Part shown: positions 31,965-43,005 of the stretch, one piece after another
Layout of the letters: each line of letters starts with the position of its first letter
How positions within the stretch are numbered: the first letter of the stretch is position 1
Assembly: GCA_029582265.1 (NCBI GenBank)
Contig: CM055837.1
Location: forward strand, 11,049,926-11,113,925
From: Zoroaster sp. YZ-2022
Taxonomy: Eukaryota > Echinodermata > Asteroidea > Forcipulatida > Zoroasteridae
Direction: 5' to 3'
Length of the DNA: 64,000 bases
The notes under the pieces: generated by a model
Databases searched by the model: none
The model's input: only the letters and a program-made list of their open reading frames with translations
Told to the model about the DNA's origin: nothing
Made by a program: the position numbers and the translations under genes

Positions 31965-33695
31965 TGTGCACAGTGTAACAATACATGGTACTGTAATATG
32001 GAGTGTCAACAGCGTGACTGGACAGCTCATAAAAAGACATGCAGAGAAATGAGAGATACTATCAAATCCTGTGCAATAGAAATTGGTACAAGAAACCTTA
32101 AACTTGCAAAAGCCGAGAGAGTTTGTGATTCACCTCATTACTTTGGAAACACCCTATCTATTGACTTTCTTAAACTTGATGGCAACGAATGGTCCGAAGA
32201 AGGTAAAACAAAAGATGAGTTCACTAGAGACTATCGTGTCTTATCTGCTGGTTGTGGAGACTTGCGCAACACTGTGTTAACGGCTGCTTCCTTGCCTGCC
32301 AGATACCAAGGAAAACTTCACATCACTCTTAATGATTTTGACCTTTTTGTCATGGCAAGAAATGTCATGTTTCTCTACATGTTGGTTCGGTTTGCTGACA
32401 CTGAGGACATTGAGAGCAGTTTGACTACCATCTGGTACTCACTCCACATTTCAAAGAGAGAGTATGACCTGATCAAGACAAGCTTGGATGAGCTCATTCA
32501 GATGAGCGCCCAAAGTGTCCATGATGTCACTAAAGGGTTGGTCAGTGTTCTGGATACAGATCTTAGCTATCTGCGTCAGGTTTGGGAAAAGTGGCAATTA
32601 ATAGAATGTCAGCGAGACAAAAGTACCTGTATCAATCTAAGAAAACAAAGGAAGGCAGTGTTTGAGAATTACCCCCACATACTTAATGAAGTACCTCTTT
32701 ATCTGAATCGTTTTTCTACAGAAGAAAGAGAGGTTATGAGTGAGTGGTTCGACCATGGGCTATTTTTCCCTGTTGAAACTAAACAAGAAGACATGCCATT
32801 TGACAACATGACACTAACTGGAAGACAATCTTTAACATATGAGTATGATACGGGTAATATCATTCATACATCAGACATCAGACATCCTTTGGTGCCTTGG
32901 ATGTTAAATCAAAATTTAACATCCAATGCACCAAAGGAATACACATTTGTCTACTGCATCAACAGGAATTCATTTCCCTTCAAAGTATGGGATTGCTTGA
33001 GAGTGAGAGAGTCCACTTCCAGATCCTACTCATCCCCGATGATAATGTATCACAACTACGTGACAAACCTTCTCCAAAAGATGAAAAGTCTTATCCTTCA
33101 GGGAAGGCTTTATGTCCACATTTCCCTGGCCAACTGTCTGAACTTTCCTAATCATCATCAGACCCTACATATGCCAAACTATGACCGGATCTTTACATCC
33201 AATCTTGCTGACTACGTTGGCTTTGCTAAGCTCCTCCAGACTTTCAAGCCATTGTTAAATTGTAACAATTGCTACTCAGCTATTGTCACTGAGACAATGA
33301 ACTGGTCTATAATTATACCTAAGGCTGACCTTCGCCATCTCAATGGCACTCCAGAGCTTTACAAATGCATCTTTTCATATTTCTCAGATAGGGGATTTGA
33401 ACCGTTATATCGTCTCCCTGACTACAGCAGTATGTGCGAGTATTATAACAACATCTCTCACTTCCTCATGTATATGCGAGCAGGTATCATGGGAGGTGGA
33501 CTTGGGATACAACCACGCAATGATGTGCCATCATTTAACACAGTGATGACATATCATGGTATGCAGATGCATGATTTCCGTAAGAAACTGAATCGACTTG
33601 TCCCATTTCAGTATCGCGTGAATGCACGAAACATGACTATGATGAATGGCTATGGCAGAGCAGTGGAGTGGTATCTGCCACACAAGGACACTTAG
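31965..33695 (+). CDS. MYND-B exon 2: second MYND finger, DUF4470-like domain and C-terminal region
   Basis: One open frame of 576 residues from the acceptor to TAG. It begins CAQCNNTWYCNMECQQRDWT AHKKTC, which completes the second MYND finger opened in exon 1 (the phase-0 intron splits the finger). A DUF4470-like domain follows (YRVLSAGCGDLRNTV, then GKLHITLNDFDLFVMARN), then a long helical region and a conserved tail (GIQPRNDVPSFNTVMTYHGM, VEWYLPHKDT). MYND fingers bind proline-rich peptides; the function of this MYND-DUF4470 family is not known to me. With the unit-C exon 1 the whole protein would be 643 residues. It lies antisense in an IBTK intron and was copied with it. Confidence 0.88.
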   Translation, partial: CAQCNNTWYCNMECQQRDWTAHKKTCREMRDTIKSCAIEIGTRNLKLAKAERVCDSPHYFGNTLSIDFLKLDGNEWSEEGKTKDEFTRDYRVLSAGCGDLRNTVLTAASLPARYQGKLHITLNDFDLFVMARNVMFLYMLVRFADTEDIESSLTTIWYSLHISKREYDLIKTSLDELIQMSAQSVHDVTKGLVSVLDTDLSYLRQVWEKWQLIECQRDKSTCINLRKQRKAVFENYPHILNEVPLYLNRFSTEEREVMSEWFDHGLFFPVETKQEDMPFDNMTLTGRQSLTYEYDTGNIIHTSDIRHPLVPWMLNQNLTSNAPKEYTFVYCINRNSFPFKVWDCLRVRESTSRSYSSPMIMYHNYVTNLLQKMKSLILQGRLYVHISLANCLNFPNHHQTLHMPNYDRIFTSNLADYVGFAKLLQTFKPLLNCNNCYSAIVTETMNWSIIIPKADLRHLNGTPELYKCIFSYFSDRGFEPLYRLPDYSSMCEYYNNISHFLMYMRAGIMGGGLGIQPRNDVPSFNTVMTYHGMQMHDFRKKLNRLVPFQYRVNARNMTMMNGYGRAVEWYLPHKDT

Positions 33696-35085
33696 AAGTG
33701 GCGTAGCCAAGATCTATTAATATTTATTTTTGTATTATTATTTATATCACTACTATTATTATTACTTTTTGTGGTGAGTGGTGGGGGGGGGGGTAGTCGG
33801 GCAAGAGGATTTTGTGAATGTACCAACGGACCATTTTGACCAATGCATAGGGATAGGGGGAAGATACTGCCTCCCTGCACCCGTCCTCCACTCAAGATTA
33901 AGACTGATTGGGCTGTGACTACCGATGATAAAGAACCTCACCATTATCACAAGTGATCACACCCCAAGAGGTCTTTATTCAATAAATGCCTATTCTAATT
34001 CCATTTACAAAATTTAAGTATTAAGTGATTTTTGTTGAAAAAGATCAAATGTGAAACTTACAAATTCACATATTTGAGCCACATGAAACATCAGTGTGAC
34101 ACAAAACAAACATTGTGAGTCACCATGATGTACAGCTGGCATGACAAGTGACTCATATATGTGCTGGTCCAGTTTTGATAATGACCGGTTTATTATGACG
34201 GTTAATACATCTCCATGTGAACTTCCTGGGGGCATTTATACATACATCATTGTCTTAAATACAGAAAAACAAATCTATGCTGTTTGTAAAAACATCAAAT
34301 TTGAAGAGACCTTTCCAGCCATGGCACATCAAATAATTAATGCTGGAGGTTCAATATCAAAATAGTAAAGAATTATAGTGACACATGACTGAGGGCGCTG
34401 TTCCACAAAAGAACTCAGTGTCACAGACCAACACATATGGGAAGGGGAAGATATTACCTCCCTGCACCCATCCTCCACTCAAGATTAAGACTGATTGGGC
34501 TGTGGTTACCGATGATAAAGAACCTCACCATTATCACAAGTGACCACACCCCAAGAGGTCTTTGTTCAAGAGTAACACCCATCAAACATTTATTCCAATT
34601 AATAAATGCCTATCCGGATTTCATTTACAAAATTTCAGTATTAACTGATTTTTGTTGAAAAAGATCAAATGTGAAACTTTCAAATTCACATATTTGAGAT
34701 ACATGAAACATCAACTATGCAGTTGATTCAGTGTGACACAAAACAAACTGGTATTCTCTCATTGGTTCAATTGTGGGTCACCATGATGTATAGCTGGCAT
34801 GACAAGTGACTCATATATATGCTGGTCCAATTTTGATAATGACCGGTCTATTATGACGGTTAATACATCTCCATGTGAACTTCCTGGGGGCATGTATACA
34901 TACACGTAGTACTACTATGAACCAATTTGTTGATATTTCAGTAAGTTGAAGGCAAAATAAAATAATTAAAGCTGGAGGTTCAATGTCAAAATGGTGAAGA
35001 TTTTTTTGTAGTCATAGACACTCCAAAAGCACCGAGTATAAAGTGCTTCATATATTACTTTGGTGTAAGGGCAAAAATCAAATCA
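33696..35085. repeat. MYND 3' flank, internally duplicated in unit B
   Basis: Two copies (about 33857-34370 and 34438-35010) of a stretch with CTCCACTCAAGATTAAGACT, GACCGGT(T/C)TATTATGACGG and TAATGCTGGAGGTTCAAT. Unit A has one (3340-4330). No gene. Confidence 0.7.
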
Positions 35086-35452
35086 ATTAGTTATTTTTTG
35101 TTTTTGTTTTATGCAAATCACCCTACACAAGGCCAATGGCCACTCCAAGGTGGGGGCTACTAAGTCATTGAGTTGTTACAACGACTCCACACTGAAGAAA
35201 CCAGCCCCTCGCACCGAAACAAGACAAGTTAATAACCAGCCTCTTCACAGTGCGAATAGGACTGGGAGGGGTAACTACATGTAGTCCAGAACAAGGCAGT
35301 TGTTAAACTGCCTCTGCCCCTATAAGCAATTATGGTTAAGTGTCTTGCTCAAAGGACACAAGTGTCACGGCCGGGATTCGAACCCACATTCTGCTGCTAA
35401 CACCAGAACTTGAGTCCGGTAAGCTAGACCGCTCGGCCACGACACTCCACAT
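35086..35452 (-). mobile_element. tRNA-derived SINE (reverse), unit B only
   Basis: Reverse strand: A-box GTGGCCGAGCGGTCTAGC, B-box GTGGGTTCGAATCCCGGC, then CCTTTGAGCAAGACACTT. Unit A has the empty site TTAGTTATAGTAACAAAAC (4418-4436). Confidence 0.85.
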
Positions 35453-36111
35453 ATAGTAACAAAACCATAATTTACATGGTGTATGGTAATAATCAAAAAT
35501 TTTAAAAATAACTCCTTGGCAATGAAAACCGTTTTAACAAAAATAAATTGAAATTTGCATTCAATAATGTGGTGAATTTGCCTGTCACAAATGTGAGAAG
35601 TTTAAAGTCAAAATACATTTGTAGTTCATTAAAAAAGGCAACTCATATAATATGTATGTTTAGAAATAGTTTCTGTATATTTAGAAGTATGTTTCTGTAT
35701 GTTTAGAAGTAGTTTCTGTATGTTTAGAAGTAGTTTCTGTATATTTAGAAGTATGCTTCTGTATATTTAGAAGTAGTTTCTGTATACTAGTATTTAGAAG
35801 TATGTTTCTGTATATTTAGAAGTAGTTTCTGTATATTTAGAAGTAGTTTCTGTATATTTAGAAGTATGTTTCTGTATATTTAGAAGTATGTTTCTGTATA
35901 TTTAGAAGTATGTTTCTGTATGTTTAGAAGTATGTTTCTGTATGTTTAGAAGTAGTTTCTGTATGTTTAGAAGTATGTTTCTGTATATTTAGAAGTATGT
36001 TTCTGTATATTTAGAAGTATGTTTCTGTATATTTAGAAGTGTGTTTCTGTATATTTAGAAGTATGTTTATGTATATTAAGAAGTATGTTTCTGTATATTT
36101 AGAAGTATGTT

Positions 36112-36232
36112 AAGTAAGACTGATTGCGGTGACACCATGTGGAATCTCAATTGAGTAGTAATTAGTTCTGAAAAGAACTGGGGGTACAACTCGACGTTTC
36201 GATCAGTATGCTCTGATCGTCCTCAGGAGAAG
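36112..36232. repeat. Penelope-like/hammerhead-like fragment inside the minisatellite
   Basis: GTAGTAATTAGTTCTGAAAAG, CTCGACGTTTCGATCAGTAT, GCTCTGATCGTCCTCAGGAG. On the reverse strand CTGAGGA, a GATCAG...CTGATC stem, then GAAACGTCGAG. Confidence 0.5.
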
Positions 36233-37148
36233 TATGTTTCTGTATATTTAGAAGTATGTTTCTGTATATTAAGAAGTATGTTTCTGTATATTTAGAAGTA
36301 TGTTTCTTTCTGTATATTTAGAAGTATGTTTCTGTATATTAAGAAGTATGTTTCTGTATATATAGAAGTATGTTTCTGTATATTTAGAAGTATGTTTCTT
36401 TCTGTATATTTAGAAGTATGTTTCTGTATATTAAGAAGTATGTTTCTGTATATTAAGAAGTATGTTTCTGTATATTTAGAAGTATGTTTCTTTCTGTATA
36501 TTTAGAAGTATGTTTCTGTATATTAAGAAGTATGTTTCTGTATATTAAGTATGTTTCTGTATATTTAGAAGTATGTTTCTTTCTGTATATTTAGAAGTAT
36601 GTTTCTGTATATTTAGAAGTATGTTTCTGTATATATATATAGAAGTATGTTTCTGTATATTTAGAAGTATGTTTCTGTATATTTAGAAGTATGTTTCTGT
36701 ATATTTAGAAGTATGTTTCTGTATATATAGAAGTATGTTTCTGTATGTTTAGAAGTAGTTTCTGTATGTTTAGAAGTAGTTTCTGTATATTTAGAAGTAT
36801 GCTTCTGTATATTTAGAAGTAGTTTCTGTATACTAGTATTTAGAAGTATGTTTCTGTATATTTAAAGCTAGTTTCTGTATATTTAGAAGTAGTTTCTGTT
36901 ATATTTAGGAAGCTATGTTTCTGTATATTTAGAAGTATGTTTCTGCTATACTAGAAGTATGTTTCTGCATGTTTAGGAAGTATGTTTCTGTATGTTTAGA
37001 AGCAGTTTCTGTATGGTTTAAGTATGTTTCTGTATATTTAGGTATGTTTCTGTATATTTAAGTATGTTTCTGTATATTTAGAAGTGTGTTTCTGTATATT
37101 TAGAAGTATGTTTATGTATATTAAGAAGTATGTTTCTGTATATTTAGA

Positions 37149-37277
37149 AGTATGTTAAGTAAGACTGATTCTGGTGACACCATGTGGAATCTCAATTGAG
37201 TAGTAATTAGTTCTGAAAAGAACTGGGGTAATAACTCGACGTTTCGATCAGTATGCTCTGATCGTCCTCAGGAGAAG
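37149..37277. repeat. Second Penelope-like/hammerhead-like fragment
   Basis: Near-identical to 36112-36232 and duplicated together with the surrounding minisatellite. Confidence 0.5.
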
Positions 37278-38198
37278 TATGTTTCTGTATATTTAGAAGT
37301 ATGTTTCTGTATATTAAAGTATGTTTCTGTATATTTAGAAGTATGTTTCTTTCTGTATATTTAAGTATGTTTCTGTATATTAAGAAGTATGTTTCTGTAT
37401 ATATAGAAGTATGTTTCTGTATACTTTAAGTATGTTTCTTTCTGTATATTTGAAGTATGTTTCTGTATATTAAAGTATGTTTCTGTATATTAAAGTATGT
37501 TTCTGTATATTTAAATATGTTTCTTTCTGTATATTTAGAAGTATGTTTCTGTATATTAAAGTATGTTTCTGTATATTAAGTATGTTTCTATATTTAAGTA
37601 TGTTTCTTTCTGTATATTTAGAAGTATGTTTCTGTATATTTAGAAGTATGTTTCTGTATATATATATAGAAGTATGTTTCTGTATTTAAGTATGTTCTGT
37701 ATATTTAGGAAGTATGTTTCTGTATATTTAGAATATGTTTCTGTATATAAAGTATGTTTCTTATATAAGTATGTTTCTGTATATATAAGTATGTTCTGTA
37801 TATATATAGTATGTTTCTAATATATAGAAGTATGTTTCTGTATATAGAAGTATGTTTCTGTATATTTAGAAGTATGTTTCTGTATATTTAGAAGTATGTT
37901 TCTGTATGTTTAGAAGTATGTTTCTGTATATATAGAAGTATGTTTCTGTATATATAGAAGTATGTTTCTGTATATAGAAGTATGTTTCTGTATATTTAGA
38001 AGTATGTTTCTGTATATTTAGAAGTATGTTTCTGTATATTTAGAAGTATGTTTCTGTATATATAGAAGTATGTTTCTGTATATATAGAAGTACATGTATG
38101 TTTCTGTATATATAGAAGTATGTTTCTGTATATATAGAAGTATGTTTCTGTATATATAGAAGTATGTTTCTGTATATTTACAGGTATATTTAGAAGTA

Positions 38199-38939
38199 CA
38201 CTGTAAAAAAAATCTCATTTTTTTTACGGGATTTTCCTGGCAGTTTGGACGCCAGGAAAATCCCGTAAAAGTCTGACCTCTTGAAAATGACAGTGTACCG
38301 TAGTTTTTGCTGAAACTTTCCGTTATTTTACCGTAGAATATTTACATATTTTTACGTGTACCGTATATGATGCAGCTGTTAAGCGTCCATGTGAGAACAC
38401 TGCATCTACTATGGGATGGATCTGCAGATATTGGGTTAATCAATGCAACTGTTCATTGTGCACAATGTCTTTCACTTACTTATACGTCTGGCGTGTGGTC
38501 TTTTCAATCACTCCTCTCAGTTACTAATAAACGGAACATGTATTCTTTATATATACTGTCTTTTCTAAACTCTTTTTAGTCATGGTGGCATGCAATTATA
38601 ATCTATATTTCAATATTTTAAATTTTGAATGTACTTTTTTACATCAACATAGAAGAGAACATCAAAATATTACCTTTTTAATCATAAAATTAACAGTAAA
38701 TTATTTGAAAATGGGCTAAAATCATCAATTTTCACATATTTAAACCTTGAAAATGATTCGAGCGCAAAGCTAGGTCAACTTAAGGTCAGTCATTTACATA
38801 TTGGATATATCCCAGAGTGCAATGGGAGCGGCCATAATACGGGTTTCGGCCGTAAAACACTGAGAAATGGATGATTACGGTAATTCACCGTAGAATTTAC
38901 AAACTTTTCGCCGTAAAATTACGGTAATTTTTTACAGTG
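38199..38939. mobile_element. CACTA-like MITE (CACTGTAAAAAAAAT)
   Basis: Ends CACTGTAAAAAAAATC and AATTTTTTACAGTG, flanked by TA on both sides, inside the minisatellite. Near the left end TTACGGGATTTTCCTGGC and GCCAGGAAAATCCCGTAA form a perfect hairpin. No transposase ORF. Confidence 0.75.
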
Positions 38940-39545
38940 TATGTTTCTGTATATTTAGAAGTAGTTTCTGTATATTAATTTCATCCCCATGAAGTAACAC
39001 ATCCACCCAGTTGTTGGACTTTGATGAAATAAGTACAGGCATACAATTGCGTATCGGACCGATACGCCATAAAAAAATGCCAATACACTATAAATCGGCT
39101 GATACGCTATAATTTATTCCATGGTGAAAAAAAAAACACCCCAAAATTTCCTTTGTTCAGTTCGAGAACTAATTGTGAACAACAATAATTTGTTGCCACT
39201 GAGGGATTTATTTCGTCTTGTAGGAAGTTTATTGATAGATTTTAATTGGCCGGCAACTTTGTTTCTTTTCAAGAGAATGTTTTTGATCTTGCATTTGTAA
39301 TTATGGGGCCACGCGATCTATTTATGGCATTCAACGTTAAACACATTGACACTGGTTCCGCTACCACACTGCTTAGGCAAAAAACCAGATGAGCGGGGTA
39401 CCCACGTGCCAGGCAGAGTCGGGACAAACGCCGCAAAAGTGAAGTCTATAAAAAGTGTTTTTTCAAATAATTATTTCTGAAACAAAATCTACTGTCGGAA
39501 ATTTGTTTTGAGTGAAAGTTAACAACAAAAACAACAACCACCGCA
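38940..39545. other. Sequence left of the gap, no gene
   Basis: A short stretch (38979-39040) matches 4926-4985 next to the unit-A minisatellite; the rest, with CGTATCGGACCGATACG, has no counterpart in the window. Confidence 0.5.
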
Positions 39546-40045
39546 NNNNNNNNNNNNNNNNNNNNNNNNNNNNNNNNNNNNNNNNNNNNNNNNNNNNNNN
39601 NNNNNNNNNNNNNNNNNNNNNNNNNNNNNNNNNNNNNNNNNNNNNNNNNNNNNNNNNNNNNNNNNNNNNNNNNNNNNNNNNNNNNNNNNNNNNNNNNNNN
39701 NNNNNNNNNNNNNNNNNNNNNNNNNNNNNNNNNNNNNNNNNNNNNNNNNNNNNNNNNNNNNNNNNNNNNNNNNNNNNNNNNNNNNNNNNNNNNNNNNNNN
39801 NNNNNNNNNNNNNNNNNNNNNNNNNNNNNNNNNNNNNNNNNNNNNNNNNNNNNNNNNNNNNNNNNNNNNNNNNNNNNNNNNNNNNNNNNNNNNNNNNNNN
39901 NNNNNNNNNNNNNNNNNNNNNNNNNNNNNNNNNNNNNNNNNNNNNNNNNNNNNNNNNNNNNNNNNNNNNNNNNNNNNNNNNNNNNNNNNNNNNNNNNNNN
40001 NNNNNNNNNNNNNNNNNNNNNNNNNNNNNNNNNNNNNNNNNNNNN
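39546..40045. other. Assembly gap, exactly 500 N
   Basis: A round-number run of N, so the true size is unknown. The IBTK-B counterpart of exon 5175-5321 should lie here. Confidence 0.99.
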
Positions 40046-40102
40046 CAATTAGGGGAAGGAGGGTTAATAAGACACGTAATTATTGTTATAATATTTTCAA
40101 AG

Positions 40103-40210
40103 ACCGCTTATGTGGAATAAAATCTCTTTTGCGTAGTAATTAGTTCTGAAAAGTACTTGTGGTAATAAATCGACGTTTCGGTCAGTATGCTCTGATCGTC
40201 TTCTGGACAA
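40103..40210. repeat. Dispersed repeat with hammerhead-like core (unit-B copy of 6745-6850)
   Basis: CGACGTTTCGGTCAGTATGC and GTAGTAATTAGTTCTGAAAAG, aligned with the unit-A copy. Confidence 0.55.
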
Positions 40211-40473
40211 TGTAATTATTGTTTTTGTTTCATTGTCAATAGGAAATCTAACCAAAATGGCCACAGCATGTAAAGACCAGACATTCAACTTTGTAATTGC
40301 AAAAAAAGAGGAAATGGCCGAGCACACAAAACTTTGTCCAGTGTTTTTCAGTTTTCTATAGCACTATTATTAAAGAAAAAAAAGGGGAAATCAGCTGATC
40401 AGCTGAAAAGTTACATGCCTGAAGAACTATATAAATGCTTAAATGTAGTCATTTTAATGACCTAGTGCCTCAC

Positions 40474-41262
40474 CATGGGCATACAGGCTTATTTTCTCCC
40501 ACTGGAGACACGGGGGTGGGTGACGTGGCGCTATCTGCCAGGCTCTCCTGTTCTTTCTTGCGCTGTTTCTGTGATTTTTTGGCTGGAGGGTTGCCATTTC
40601 TCGAGGATGAGGACGACTTCCTTAGGGAGGATGACTTCCTTGGGGACGACGACAAGAATGCTTCTGATTGCATAATGCTGCGTAGATCTGGTCCTACATG
40701 GAGTGTCGTGGCCGAGCGGTCTAGCGCACCGAACTCAAGTTCTGGTGTTGCCAGCAGCAGGGTGTGGGTTCGAGCCCCGGTCGTGACACTTGTATCCTTG
40801 AGCAAGGTACTTAACCATAATTGCTTCGCCCTTCGGATGGGACGAAGTCAGAGGTCCCGTGGTGTTGTATAATGCACAAAGTGGATTGTCGTGGCCGAGT
40901 GGTTCAGCGCACTGAACTCAAGTTCTGGTGTTGCCAGCAGCAGAGTGTGGGTTCGAGCCCCGGCCGTGACATCTGTGTCCTTGAGCAAGACACTTAACCA
41001 TAATTGCTTCTCTCCACCCAGGGGTTAAATGGGTACCTGTGAAGGCAGAGATGGTTTGCTCTCTATGCGCTAGAAATGGCAGCAATTGAGCTGTATACTC
41101 CCCAGGGAGCTGAGATGGTTTCAGGAATGATTTATGAGCCTTATGAGCCTTATGAGCAGGGATAATAATATAATGCGCCTTGAGCGCCACTTAGTTGGTG
41201 GATACGTGCGCTATATAAATCTATACATTATTATTATTATTATTACATCTGGCATACTAGGA
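40474..41262 (-). pseudogene. IBTK: IBTK-B exon interrupted by a SINE
   Basis: Counterpart of 7482-7722. Coding parts lie at 41244-41262 (SPSMPDV) and 40474-40698 (GPDLRSIMQSEAF to ENKPVCPW), separated by a SINE at 40700-41243. The second part keeps the frame that copy A lost by 2 bp (SRNGNPPAKKSQKQRKK). The insertion removes a continuous exon unless the SINE is spliced out; TCCATGTAG|GACC could act as a cryptic acceptor and would keep the phase. Confidence 0.8.
40700..41243 (+). mobile_element. Composite tRNA-derived SINE inserted in an IBTK-B coding exon
   Basis: Two tRNA-like heads in tandem (40703 and 40887: GTCGTGGCCGAGCGG..., GTGTGGGTTCGAGCCCCGG), then a body with CTTGAGCAAGACACTTAACC, TACTCCCCAGGGAGCTGAG, CGCCTTGAGCGCC and a tail GTGCGCTATATAAATC-(ATT)n. 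Target duplication TACAT; unit A at 7698-7710 is the empty site. The first head is truncated after CTTCGCCCTTCGG, so this is a dimer or nested pair. Confidence 0.9.
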
Positions 41263-41611
41263 CTGACAAAAGAAACCACATGTTTTTTAAAACGAGAATT
41301 TTATTTGTCCCAAAAATACAAAAATATCGATGTATTGTGGTGTTTTTTTTCCTGAGCTGAAGCAGAGAAGTCATGGACCCATTGTCAAACACCAGAATGG
41401 CACTTAAATAACTCCATCAGTTCTTAATGAGACGCGACATATAATATTCAGCAATAGAAATTTCATTATTGAATCTCTTTCTTGAATCCCTTTTATGGGT
41501 TGGTGGTTCTACGAACAACACAGAGTCATCAACACGGTTCTTCTCAGAACCAACAACTTACAAAAGAATTTACATAATAATAATAATAATAATAACAATA
41601 ACAATAATAAT
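41263..41611. other. IBTK-B intron, matches 7723-8055
   Basis: Contains the inverted words GGTTCTACGAACAACA and CGGTTCTTCTCAGAACC. No exon seen. At its right end unit A diverges into the TRIM-bearing segment. Confidence 0.55.
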
Positions 41612-41965
41612 AATGTAGACTTATATAGCACATTTATCAAGCAAACTGGTGCTCAAGGCGCATTATTACATTATTACCCCTGCTCATCAGGCGCATAAAT
41701 CATTCCTGAAACCATCTCAGCTCCCTGGGGAGTATACAGCTCAATTGCTGCCATTTCGGCGCATATGGGCTAATCAAACACAACAACCAACTCTGCCCTC
41801 ACAGGTACCCATTTACCCTGGGTGGAGAGAGAAGCAATTATGGTAAAGTGTCTTGCTCAAGGACACAAGCACCATGGTCGCAGCCGGGATTCGAACCCAC
41901 ATTCTGACGACTCGGCCATCAGAACACAAATCCGATGCACTAAACCGCTCGGCCATGGCACTCCA
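41612..41965 (-). mobile_element. tRNA-derived SINE (reverse), shared with unit A
   Basis: Same element and site as 14430-14795. Here an (AAT)n run leads directly into GACTTATATAGCACATTTAT with no TRIM segment, the likely ancestral arrangement. Confidence 0.8.
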
Positions 41966-42151
41966 TGCTATCAACGCAAACCTATTTGACCCTATAATAA
42001 TGGATAATTGGATTTCTGTTGTAAATAATCAAACAGTTGAATTCATTTGTTGGGGGTATTTATGAATGATCATTAATTGAATGAATCCATAGTCAATAGT
42101 CACACTACTATGTTCAGTAGTGTACATGGAATATCCCATCAGTCTCCTTAC

Positions 42152-42783
42152 CTTTGCCATTTTTTCACCTGGTTGTCTTCCTTATCCATGTTCTTATCAG
42201 GAACGGTCTGGCCGGTCTTCTTCCTCTTGTTGGCAATGACCTCTGACCTCTCTTTCTTAATCCACTGTCCCTGTAGACTCTGTAAGCCCGAGGATGCATC
42301 CCGGTCACCGGGATGCATCATGGCGACTTCCGATTCCCTGGTCCCACGATTCTGTTCTCCTTGAAGTACCTTGATGATATCGGCACTCGGTGGATCCATC
42401 GGTGAGGACACCGGCTAACACTTGTGGGCCCTATTTCCTGCTTCAGTGGTGCCTTCTGCCATCTCATTTATTGTAAATGTTAAATCGCCAGTTTCCATGG
42501 GAAACAGTTCTGGGAATCACATCCGGTGATGCGGCAGCCGCCAGGTGTTCCCCGACTCGCTGAAGGACAAGCTCTTTCTGATCTTTCTTCCCGACTTTCC
42601 TCCTCGCTTTGGCCTTCTTGATGATGTCGCCGTTCCCTGGTCAAAGCTGATCATCTCGCTTCCTGTGACCTCTTGACCTTGACATTGGTATGCTAGGACC
42701 TGTGCTGAGGGTTCCTCTTCGATGTGGCTGATGTCTGGTCCTTCTTGATACGGTGTGATGATGCGATATGGCATAGATGGAAT
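42152..42783 (-). pseudogene. IBTK: IBTK-B linker exon with several frameshifts
   Basis: Counterpart of 15401-16031. Starts IPSMPYRIITPYQEGPD and ends NKRKKTGQTVPDKNM ... KKWQ in good frames, but the middle has single-base changes (ACCGGC for ACCGGGC, CATGGGAAAC for CATGGAAAC, CCCCGAC for CCCCGGAC, TTCCCGAC for TTCCGAC) and a 4-base loss near 42630. Net length is 632 nt against an expected 638. Confidence 0.8.
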
Positions 42784-43005
42784 CTGTTATAAAATACAGG
42801 TCTTAAATTATATGAGTTATGACTTTGATGCACATATTGTTCAATTCAGCTATTCATTTTGTGAACATCTGGTGAAGTACACTCAGGCTACAAGTTTGTG
42901 GCATTTTGCAGCAGAGTGAAATAGCAATGTTCTGACGCAAAAGAAAAGAAATCTGAAAATATTTGGTCAAATAGCAGAAAAAACAGGCAATACATCTTTA
43001 AGAAA

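Larger units (their letters stand above)
35650..38198. repeat. Expanded 22-bp minisatellite (GTTTCTGTATATTTAGAAGTAT)
   Basis: About 2.5 kb of the repeat found as 0.34 kb in unit A. A higher-order duplication of about 1.05 kb is visible: GCTTCTGTATATTTAGAAGT with TATACTAGTATTTAG recurs at 35755 and 36805, and each half carries a Penelope-like fragment (36112, 37149). The right half has many small indels, which may be real decay or weak consensus. Confidence 0.93.

Noticed and set aside
35390..35450. tRNA genes at the SINE heads (also 14700-14790, 40703-40780, 40887-40970, 41880-41965)
   Set aside because: A and B boxes are good, but all sit at the head of the same SINE body with an ATT-type tail.
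39446..40120. Open frames on both strands through the N run
   Set aside because: They consist of unknown bases in the assembly gap.
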